Assembly: GCA_038502055.1 (NCBI GenBank)
Contig: JAXRKN010000033.1
Coordinates: 868,001 to 932,000, forward strand
Direction of reading: 5' to 3'
Source of the DNA: Tanytarsus gracilentus
Lineage: Eukaryota; Arthropoda; Insecta; Diptera; Chironomidae
DNA: 64,000 bases
Of the stretch, positions 55,001-64,000 are shown in pieces. Position numbers and translations under genes: made by a program. How positions within the stretch are numbered: position 1 is the stretch's first letter; each line of letters begins with the position of its first letter. The notes beneath the pieces are model-generated. The model searched no databases and was not told where the DNA came from. It saw only the letters and a list, made by a program, of their open reading frames with translations.

Positions 55001-57878
55001 TACAAAATAATTTTGTTTTCATAAGAATTAATTACTCAGAAAGTTTGACAAGCTTAAAAGCTTTTTGATATTTTACACAACAAATCATCATTCACATAAC
55101 ACCTAATTAAGTCGTGTCAATTATGACATTTCCCATGAATAATTTTCGCAAGTAATGAATAAAATAAACTTTATCATAATTAAGGCCAAAATTATGTTTC
55201 GTTTTTAAAACTTTTCCATTATTACGCTTCATAATGAAGTTAATTTTTGGGGACATAAAATTTAATAACATCATCATCAAATCAATTCGTTTAGCACTCG
55301 AAAACTTTTGAAGAGCCTCAAAAATTCACATTTCTCATCTTACCACTTAAGCAATAAAATATTTACAGTGCTCAACATTTTGAGGATTGAGAAGAAGAAA
55401 TTCTCAGACCGCAACGTACATCAAGGGTATAACAGAGGGAAGAAATGAAGGAAATTTAAGAAAAGGGTTCGATTTCAAAATGCTACTCACGTAGTCCTTT
55501 TTGCATAGCAGTTCAAGCTGTCCAAAAATAGTAAAAACCCTTTTTGCATCACTCGAGTATGACGATTCGATGGAGTTCACTCTCTTCAACCCCTTCAAGT
55601 TTAAAAAGTTCTCACATTCTCCCAACAAATTATGTGCGTAATGTTTGAAATTTGCATAACAATTGAAATACTTTTGCTTACGTGCGTAAAGAGGGATAAA
55701 AAAATAGAAACGGAAGAAATATTGATCAATGCTGCACGTTCACACAGCATCATTGAAGCTCTGGGTAAAATTAATTAATATTTTAGTTATTTATGAAAAC
55801 ATTGTTATTTTCTCATGTGACTTTCACCTGGCTGTAAATTCATTCAATCAAGATTTTTTATTAATTATTTTAGAAATTTCTAAAATTACATTTAAATCCT
55901 TTTTTTCCTCTTCAACTTTATAAAAATTAAAAAACCTGATAAGACTAAAAAAACTTTCACTGCGATTTTAAAAAGACTCTCTAAGTGAATGAGAACATTT
56001 TTATCCTTCCTCGAATTTCAAATGAGCAACCGACCACAGCCTACGCGCGATTCAACCTTTCACTGAAAGGTGTTTTTGATTCACTTTGTTATGATATGTC
56101 ATGTTTTATTTATTAGCGGAAATTTTCTTCGAAATCTATTGAAAGCTTAAAAAAATTAAAGAACTTTAACGTGTGAAAAATTCAAGCCAAAAAAAATATC
56201 TCAATAACGCATCTAATTAAACTCATATAAGACCCTTGAATATTATTACCATTCATATTTGATATTCATACACGTTATGATGATGATTGCAAATTGTGAT
56301 GATGTCAATAAAACGTCCAATAAAATTCTGATTTGATTACCATAGAAATGAGACGATGAGCAATGAAATCCAACTGTGCACTTTTTACACTGACTCATCA
56401 TGATTGCACAAATATACAGTTCTGAAAAAAATTTAATCACGCGTGTGATTCATTTTTATTGTAAACGAGAAAAAAAATCCTGATGACAAATGTGCTTTAA
56501 AGCGCAATTGATATTGAATTAAATCGCTTACGCCACATGTGCGAATAAATTGATTTTATTCTTTTTCATTCTCGCATTCGTTTTCACTACCCTCGACTCG
56601 TTTTCACCGTCTGTTGCCACGTTCGTGCGACCAGAGGGAGGGGGGCGAACATGAAGATTGAGACTTCGATGATGACGATGACAAAAGAAACAGCACGAGT
56701 CGCTGTGAGCTTGAGAGTGTAGAAAAAATAATGTCAAACATAAACAAAATGAAAAAAATCACGCACAGTCTTGTGTTGGAATGGAATTCAAGTCTCATGT
56801 GGGAAATTAAGGCGGAATTTTGTTAGGAAAGGAAATATATTTATTTTAAATTGAAGAAAAGCATTTTTAGGTTCGAATATTGAACTTAAGTTAAATTACT
56901 TCGAAATCATTCAATTACTTCATAAGTTGATAGGAAAGCACAATGATTGAGGCCATATCGATTTTCACGACCCTTCTGATTGAATTTTTCATGTCCGAAA
57001 GCACTTTTTTGTCTCATCCATTCGAAAGGGCAAACTAAATTCAATTACGAAAGTTTGAAATTAAGTTAAACCCGCTTCACACGCACACACCGCATGACGT
57101 GCGGTCATAAAGTGACGTGTAAGCATCTCCCACATAAAATTACATCCGTTGACAACCAGCTTGCTCATTTCCCTATTGCTCCATAAATTGAGTTGCATTA
57201 TAATATTTATGTTCACATGCGGTAAGCATTTAACCTTGCGCCATTGAGTGCGGACATTTCCAGTGCGAAAATCACACGAGCTTTCAATAATTAATTGAAT
57301 TGAATTGATGGCAACAAGTTCAAGCGTGACATCGTCGCGAGACGAAAATTTTCAATTAATTTTATTGCTCTGAAAGTCTGAAATTAATTTAATGGAAATT
57401 GTGATTAACGTCAACGATGGTGATGGAACTTAAAGATATTTTCAAGATGGAAATTTGTGATTGTCAAAAAAGTTTAAATTAAATTATTTCGACGAAAAAA
57501 TAACAAAATTTATTGTCAGAAAATTTCAATGAAAAAATCAAAAAAAATTATTTTCTAATTTAATTTAATGGTATAATTTATTTTCGAAAATTCCCTGAAA
57601 TTGAACCCTGGAGCATGCACACGCTGTGTTATTCTTTAGCCTTCATCTGATGGTTCGTCAAACGCTTCAAGAAGAAAAAATTGTTCATCAATTTCGAATA
57701 AAACTTTTCTACTTTTTCATGCCAGTTTTGCAGATTTGTGTGATGCTGTCATACAAAAGCTCTTAATGCTGTTTACAAAACTTTCTCTTGTTGGTTTTTC
57801 TCTCCTCTAAGCACACTATTGAGGACATAGAAAAAGTTTCCTCTGTGAAATCAAAAATAAAAGTTTTCGCTCTCTCAT
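52091..57878. other. Noncoding region between the A tract and the nested transposon
   Basis: About 5.8 kb with no supportable gene; the ORFs are short and unrecognised. No repeats of note were seen. Confidence 0.5.
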
Positions 57879-57888
57879 CGAAATTAAG
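57879..57888. repeat. Left target site duplication of the nested element
   Basis: CGAAATTAAG, repeated exactly at 60629-60638. Joining the outer flanks across one copy restores a continuous sequence. Confidence 0.8.
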
Positions 57889-58028
57889 ACTCTGTGACAT
57901 TTTGCCCCTGTGACATTTTGCCCTCACCCAAAATCCGTGGGCAAGGGCAAAAAAAACAAGATGGGTCTGCAAACGGCGTTGCCATTTCCAATAGCTCCGC
58001 ATAAATTAGTACCCTACTCCGTTGCAAT

Positions 58029-58617
58029 GGGCATTAGTGGCACTCTTGGTTAATCATGATGGACATTCCTCAAAAATCGTCAGTGTCAATCGATTCCTGA
58101 TGCAATAACGAGTTTAACGATATACATGAAGCCATAGTTCTGAAAAATGGACATTAGTGGCACTCCTGGCCGACCATGATGGACATTCATCAAAAATCGT
58201 CAATGTCAATAGATTTCTGATGCAATGACGAGTTCAACGACATACATGAAGCCATAGTTCTGAAAAATGGACTTTAGTGGCACTCCTGGCCGACCATGAT
58301 CGACATTCCTCAAAAATCTTCAATGTCAATCGACTCCCGATGCAATGACGAGTTCAACGACATACATGAAGCCATAGTTCTAAAAAATGGACATTAGTGG
58401 CACTCCTGGCTGGCCATGATGGACATTCATCAAAAATCATCTGTGTCAATCGATTCCTGATGATATGACGAGTTCAACGACATACATGAAGCCATAGTTC
58501 TGAAAAATGGACATTAGTGGCACTCCTGGCCGACCATGATGGACATTCCTCAAAAATCGTCAATGTCAATCGATTTCTGATGCAATTACGAGTTCAACGA
58601 TACCCATGAAGCCATAA
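58029..58617. repeat. Tandem minisatellite, five 120-bp units
   Basis: Units start at 58029, 58149, 58269, 58389 and 58509, all exactly 120 bp except the last, which is truncated at about 58617. Each begins GGacATTAGTGGCACTC. Units differ by several substitutions but no indels. The array is internal to the Helentron-like insertion. Confidence 0.95.
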
Positions 58618-58790
58618 AAGAGAAAATTTGTATGAAAAAGGACATTTTTGCACTCAGGGACGGTCCTTGGAGGGTCATACCTCAAAACAAAATACTTCTT
58701 GCACAACTAGAGCCAAAACCCGATCTTTAGCCACAAACCCGAATCAAATCCGACCAGACGTTCTTGAGATATGCCGCCCACTAAGATCGT

Positions 58791-58838
58791 GAGAAAGTAA
58801 GAAAGTGAGAAAGTGAGAAAGTGAGAAAGTGAGAAAGT
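58791..58838. repeat. Microsatellite, six units of GAGAAAGT
   Basis: Six consecutive 8-bp units, the second with AAGAAAGT, followed by a diverged unit. It is internal to the Helentron-like insertion. Confidence 0.9.
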
Positions 58839-59028
58839 AAGATGACTTAAATGGCTCTAACTCCTCGTGGGAGCAACCGATTTCAAATCTGTTTTCGCCA
58901 GTTTGTAGGGTTTGGCTAGGCCTATCATTTGAGTATATGTTTTGGTATTGCACAAGGTAATGTCTTGGCACTAGGGGCCGAAAACAGGTTTTGGAAAAAT
59001 CCAAAATTAATATATAGCGGAGCTATAA

Positions 59029-59130
59029 TATAGGGTCAATTTGTCCGGGGCAATTTGCCCACAGATTTGACCATGCCCACATATTTTTCAAATTTTGCCC
59101 TCATTTGACCATGGACAAATTGACCCTATA
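59029..59130 (+). repeat. 102-bp palindrome-ended block, left copy
   Basis: The block starts TATAGGGTCAATTTGTCC and ends with the exact inverse (59113-59130). It matches 60459-60560 with one mismatch in 102 bases, in the same orientation, although the arms that contain the two copies are inverted. Confidence 0.95.
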
Positions 59131-59749
59131 TTTTTTGCCCACAGACAATTTGCCCATACATTATTTAATTGTTTTAATATTTTTTCAAATTTTTTATACT
59201 AACTTTTTACACTAATTTCACTATGATATACTTAAATAAAAATAAGCGATTTTTAATTTTGCACCTATTGGCACTTCTTGAGTATCCATACTCAAAATTT
59301 TTTAACTGAAAATGATAAAACACCGAATTGCTTCTTCTTAATCCCAAATAAAATTTATAAAACTATTAAATGAGAGTAAGTTTTGAAATTAAATTCTTTT
59401 GAGGATATTAAGCACTTCTTGCAAATAAAAAAATTTATAATTTTTTGAAAAATTGTCAATGTTCTTCATCTACAACATGCAAACAAGTCAGATTTTTATC
59501 TTAAAAGAATCAAAAGTTATGGCAAAATCAAAAATACCTCTCTGGAATCTTCGAAATTTTTCAGAAATTTTAAGACTTACTTTTTCAGGTTTGAGAGCAG
59601 ACTGCTCCATAACTATGAATGCTGGATAGTACATGTGATATATCAAAATTTCTATTAAGAAAAAATACAACCTGATTTTTGTTAATGTAAAAACCACTAG
59701 AAAAACCCAAAAATAGGCAAAAAGTAAATCTTTAAAATTTTCCGTATTG

Positions 59750-60364
59750 CACACTGGTTCAGGTATAGATACTTTTTTACCAGCAAAAAAAAATTCAAAG
59801 ATATCTTTGGTTCAATTTCAAAGAGAAAATTTAATCATTTTACCCCATTTTATATGGAAAAACTGCAAATTTGGTTCATTTTTAAAGTCGATTTACGGGC
59901 AAGGTGGCAAGAGGTGGCACACCAATGTGTTTGCATTCGATAGATTCTTTCTTTAGCTGTTAGAATTCAGAACTTTTAGAGCGAAGCTTTTTTCGTAGAT
60001 CAATATTTGTGAAGGTCCGTTTGACGTATTTTGCTTACTCACTTTAAGGCAGTTCCAAAGTTTAAAATAAATTAAATTAAATTTGATAAAAAACTTCAAA
60101 ACATCTTCTTGCATTTTACTTATTTAATTTTAAAATTAAGATGTTTGAATCAAAGTTAAAAGGGGTAAACTAAAAAGGTTTTTTTTAGCAATATTATAGT
60201 GAGTCACTTTGAACCCTAAATGCGGCTTAATTTCCCTGGTTCAAAGTGCTGAAAATTTGAGGACTTATAAAGGAAGGTCAGAACAATTTGAAAAATGACG
60301 TTTTGTGTTTAAAAACAGACCTTGCCTTTTTGGAAAAAAATATATATGAAACTGAACCAGTGTG
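59750..60364. mobile_element. MITE nested within the transposon
   Basis: A 615-bp block has perfect 13-bp terminal inverted repeats (CACACTGGTTCAG at 59750-59762, its inverse at 60352-60364) and is flanked by TATTG on both sides (59745-59749, 60365-60369). There is no transposase; a short ORF is unrecognised. The superfamily is not assigned. Confidence 0.75.
60205..60248. repeat. Hairpin inside the MITE
   Basis: CACTTTGAACC (60205-60215) and its exact inverse (60238-60248) surround a 22-base loop. Confidence 0.8.
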
Positions 60365-60458
60365 TATTGGCTCGATTAAAACTTTAAATTATTTTAATTA
60401 AGTTTATATTTTGACAAAAAAAAAATTATTCATGGGCAATTTGTCCATGGGCAAAATA

Positions 60459-60560
60459 TATAGGGTCAATTTGTCCGGGGCAATTTGCCCACAGATTTGA
60501 CCATGCCCACATATTTTGCAAATTTTGCCCTCATTTGACCATGGACAAATTGACCCTATA
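60459..60560 (+). repeat. 102-bp palindrome-ended block, right copy
   Basis: Direct copy of 59029-59130, differing at one base (G at 60518 against T at 59088). Confidence 0.95.
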
Positions 60561-60628
60561 TTTTTTTTGCCCTTGCCCACAGATTTTGGGTGTGGGCAAA
60601 ATGTCACAGGGGCAAATGTCCTAATCCC
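60561..60628. repeat. Outer right terminal inverted repeat of the nested element
   Basis: Inverse of 57889-57956 with few mismatches: eight T then GCCCTTGCCCACAG, ending at CTAATCCC. The last few bases before the target duplication do not match the left end. Confidence 0.8.
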
Positions 60629-60638
60629 CGAAATTAAG
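60629..60638. repeat. Right target site duplication of the nested element
   Basis: CGAAATTAAG, identical to 57879-57888. Confidence 0.8.
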
Positions 60639-63600
60639 TGACCTATATGGATGGTTAAAATGGAGAGATCGTAAAAAGTTGGAATTTCTCGCCGCAGAAA
60701 TTTTAATCCAAAAATTCTGAAAGGAATGGTATTCAGTTGTAAAAAATCTTTTTAAACTAATTTTCTAAAAACATCGATATGTTTTTAAAATATTTTTTTA
60801 TAATTTTTAAATCTTTCCACGTGTCGTAATAAAATTTATTTTGTATTGATTTAATTTATTTTTGTAAAATCACCTAATCTGAATTTTTTTGTTGTCATGT
60901 CCAAAAGCTTAAAGCTGTTTTGTTTTAGTCATCATGGCGCAATTTATCGAAAATCCCATCCCTTAAACTTAATTAAAATTAATCCTGACTAAAAAAATCA
61001 ATTTTCCAAGCTATATATAAACTAACTTTAATCCTCAAAATCCCGTAAGAAAAAAAATTGTTTGTGAAAAAATTTTCACCGAGGTGTTGAAAGAATTTCT
61101 CCCGAGTTTTGTTTAACTGGAGCATGTCACAATCTGCTTTATACCAATAAAAGAAGAAAATATGTGCAGACGTTTGGATTTTTTAATTATCTATAAAAAT
61201 TTCTCTTAAGATTTTGCGACGCAGAAAAATTCAGACCCGGCACTTTTTTCAATTAAAGCTTTGTTGTCTCCCCATTTCGTCGTGCAATTTAGCACAAAAG
61301 AGAAATTTACGATGACAATTTTCAGCAATTTTTCATCGTGAAAAAAAAGTTTCTATCGATTTCTTTTTATTCTTGCCTTTCAGCACTTTCGGATGCCACG
61401 ACATAAATTTATCGCTCATTTTTTCACTCTCACTTCTTCCCGTCAGCTGCTGTCTGTCTCCATTCAACAAACGAGCTATATGCTCACGGTGGTGTTAAGT
61501 GTGATGGCGAGGCATGGAAGCTTTTTCAACCTTCTTAAACCTTTCAAATTTATTTTTCGGTGTATTTTTAAAAGTGGAGTTGTTGACGTTTTGCTTCATG
61601 CTATTCTTAGCAGTTCTTAAAATTTTATTTTTATAATAAGGTCTTGAAAGCAATTCTATGAAAAACATTTTAATTTAAAATGTTTTTGAACTTTTTAAAT
61701 TTAATTTTTTTTAAATTATTTTCATTTTAATATTAAGGATAAAGGTCAAAAAATAACTTAAAAATAAAAAGTAATTCTCCCTAGCACGCGCTTTTCCGTT
61801 TAAACTTAAACTTTATGACGTCTCACGGCCTCACAAATGTTCGCACGTTGTCGAAGTAAACAATCTACATGAGTGAATTTGAGAGTCAACATCGTGATAT
61901 AATTATGGAGATAAATGTCAAGTGATGCGCAATAAAATTGCAATTTGAGTGAATTTTTCATCGTTAAAGTCTCACGAATGCGCTCATTTTGCAGAATGCA
62001 TCAACATTTTATTTTCATAAATCTCACACATGGCATCGTTGCGCGACATTCGTGAGAAAAAAAAGCATCACGAGTGAATTCGCTATGGAAATTTATTTTT
62101 GTCATGAATAACAAACAAAATTTTACTTGTTAATTCATTTCAAACACGTGTTTCTCCATCCCGTTTTGCATAAAAAATACTTTCATCATGCTAACCTTGC
62201 GCATTCTAAAAAAGGATCTAAATGGCAGTGATTGACATTGAGAAATTTATTTTGAGCTTTTAAATTAATTCAAAACCGGGTCGGTTTATTAAGAAGAATT
62301 AGGCAAAAGTTTATAAGAAAAAAATCAAGAAGAATTGAAGGGTGAATATGAACTTTTTAACGCCTCCACGTGTTGAGATAGCTTTTGGGTGCTGTTTAGA
62401 TGAATGTTGAATTTAATGATTAAAATTTATTAAAAACATTTTTGATTCCATTTTCGTTCAAACAATTTTTAATTTTTCATTTAACGCCGCGAGTCAAATT
62501 CGGGTCTTCCATGTCTGTCTTTCTTACATCTTAGATCATCATCTCATTTCCCTCGTCGTTTCCTCCCTTTTTTATGTTCTTAACAATTTCCTCTCTTTTT
62601 TTGAGATCATCACAATATGATTTTAATAACTCGAGTGAATGACGATGATTTTGTAATTTTTGGATAAAACTTTTTATAGAAAAAAGCGGTTTCAACTCGG
62701 CGACGAACTCTTTTGGGTAATGAAAAACTTTTCGGGGGTAATTTAATGACAACCCGAAGAGAATTTTTAGGATGCTCGTTGATGAGATTTAATTTATTTG
62801 TGGAAATCAATTAAGTTTAAAAAGAGATTTTAATAAAAAAATTAAAATAAAATAGAAATAAAGTTAAGTTTTGAAAAATTCTTTAAAAGCTTAAAATTTT
62901 TAAATAAACCTTCAATAAAACTTTTTGAATAATTTATAATTGAACCAATTAATTTTTAAAATTATCTTTGTCGGCTCAAAATATTTTCAATATCATGTAA
63001 CATCGTTCAATTTTCACATTCACCATCGGGCTAAATTAAAATGGTTTACATAGTGTTAATTATATTTAATTACTTTGAGCGATTACAGAAAAAGCCAATT
63101 AAAACTATCATCGTATACCTTTAAACTTACATCATGATAAATTTCTCTGATATGCTGATGGGATGGTAAATTGATAGAATTATCCACAGGACTGAATTAA
63201 TTATGTTTAGATAACGGAAGAGAAATTTACATAAGAAAATTTCTCATGCTTTACCTAAAATAAATGGAGAAGTGTTTAAAGTGATAAGACAGGTGTTGAA
63301 AGTCGAAGTTACGTCGTAATTCTATTTTTGGGGAAAAATTTTCTCATCAAGAATGTTTCATGGTCTTTAAAAGCTTTGCAAAGGATGAAAATATTTCGTT
63401 GTAAATAGTAAATTCTGAGAGCTAAACGCCCAAAATTCCTTTTTGATTCTCGGAAAAAAAATCTAATTTTGTTCGAAAAATTGAGTAGAAACTAAAAAAA
63501 AATTTTGATCAACTTAAAAAACATCAAAATTTATTACAAAAGCAATTAAAACTAATTCCGAATTATTCTTCATCCTTTTCTAAGTCAAACAAAAGAAAGT

Positions 63601-64000
63601 CCTTGTGAAAAGTCGTCAAGAATCCCATATGATACTCATCAAGGACAAAAAGTATTTTGATAGGCTTTTTATATTGTTATTGACTCTGAAACTATTCATC
63701 CATGAAGGATGTGTAGCAATAAAATGACAAAAGATAGTCACACATACAAAAGCACGTACGAACTTCAATATAAATCGAAGTGAAGGAAATAAATACAATA
63801 TTTTTTGAGTGCTTATCATAAAAAGCTTATCTATCGTTAAATTTGCGAGAGAAAAAATGTCAATCGTAATCAATCAACATTGTTGAATTTGACAGGAGAA
63901 AAAAGTTTTCCATTATTCAATATCATTACTGAAAATTTTATGGATTTTGAACAATAAATTTGACTGCTGCCGAAAACAGCAATAAATTTGTACACACTCA
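60639..64000. other. Noncoding region to the window end
   Basis: About 3.4 kb of AT-rich sequence with short unrecognised ORFs; nothing could be supported as a gene, RNA or mobile element. Confidence 0.5.

Larger units (their letters stand above)
57957..59028 (-). mobile_element. Helentron-like nonautonomous insertion within the left arm
   Basis: Comparison with the right arm shows a 1072-bp block inserted exactly between A(8) and TATAGGGTC, an A|T site, with no target duplication. Inside are subterminal inverted repeats ATAGCTCCGC (57991-58000) and GCGGAGCTAT (59017-59026), a terminal hairpin TATAGC-GGA-GCTATA (59013-59027), another small hairpin around GCAAACGGCGTTGC (57969-57982), five 120-bp tandem repeats and an 8-bp microsatellite. 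Subterminal repeats, hairpin, internal tandem repeats and no target duplication fit Helentron/DINE-type elements. The canonical TC...CTRR Helitron ends are absent. The minus orientation is inferred from hairpin placement. It has no ORF for a Rep/helicase. Confidence 0.5.
57889..60628. mobile_element. Long-inverted-repeat (foldback/MULE-like) DNA transposon, nested
   Basis: The element is bounded by a 10-bp target duplication and by inverted arms rich in GGGCAAA/GTCC words. The outer arm parts are 57895-57956 and 60561-60622; the arms continue inward to about 59175 on the left and 60412 on the right, roughly 220 bp each once an insertion in the left arm is removed. The outermost few bases of the two ends differ. 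The 9-10-bp duplication and long repetitive arms resemble foldback or Mutator-like elements, but no transposase is present, so the superfamily is not established. It hosts two further insertions, at 57957-59028 and 59750-60364. Confidence 0.8.

Noticed and set aside
58029..58617. CRISPR array
   Set aside because: The units are contiguous 120-bp repeats with no spacers, within a eukaryotic transposon.
58029..58617. Chironomus Cla-type satellite (some units hold ATCGAT)
   Set aside because: Only three of five units keep the ClaI site, and the units are less AT-rich than I recall for that family; unsupported.
59488..59754. Minus-strand 88-codon ORF as transposase remnant
   Set aside because: No recognisable domain, and it crosses the MITE boundary.

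Overview
The window is nuclear DNA of an animal, most likely an insect of the order Diptera. It is strongly AT-rich, introns are mostly 55-250 bp with GT-AG ends, and the clearest protein matches (a D2-like dopamine receptor and an IFT88/NOMPB protein) look fly- or midge-like. The exact family cannot be fixed from the sequence; a nematoceran midge is only a guess. Genes are few: five genes and one duplicated gene fragment occupy parts of the first 40 kb, and the last 24 kb hold no gene I can support.

Layout. (1) 89-1285 (+) is the 3' end of Rpn2/PSMD1, a 26S proteasome lid/base scaffold subunit; its 3' flank carries a 180-bp SINE-like insertion with a 20-bp target duplication. (2) 2412-6779 (-) is an eight-exon D2-like dopamine receptor gene (Dop2R), convergent with Rpn2. 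(3) 12570-13356 is a direct, intron-containing but internally deleted copy of the Rpn2 3' end, so the receptor gene lies between two direct repeats. (4) 13.4-31.5 kb is noncoding. (5) 31525-32332 (-) PIG-F and 32769-36683 (+) PAN2 form a divergent pair sharing a 436-bp promoter that carries two TACGTACGTA palindromes at near-symmetric distances from the two start codons, plus a DRE (TATCGATA). (6) 36926-39969 (+) is IFT88 (nompB), only 242 bp after the PAN2 stop, with an RFX X-box match 70 bp before its start codon. (7) 40.0-57.9 kb is noncoding apart from a ~700-bp nearly pure A tract at 51391-52090. (8) 57879-60638 is a nested transposon: a long-inverted-repeat element with a 10-bp target duplication, interrupted by a Helentron-like insertion carrying five 120-bp tandem repeats and by a MITE with its own TATTG duplication; a 102-bp palindrome-ended block is flipped in one arm. 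(9) 60.6-64 kb is noncoding.

The genes are unrelated housekeeping or neuronal/ciliary functions: protein degradation (Rpn2), aminergic signalling (Dop2R), GPI-anchor synthesis (PIG-F), mRNA deadenylation (PAN2) and cilium assembly (IFT88). No new multi-gene system was found. The most informative items are the nested transposon, the Rpn2 partial duplication with its SINE empty site, the PIG-F/PAN2 promoter symmetry, and a CCCH zinc finger inside PAN2. All family assignments come from reading the translations; no database search was run.
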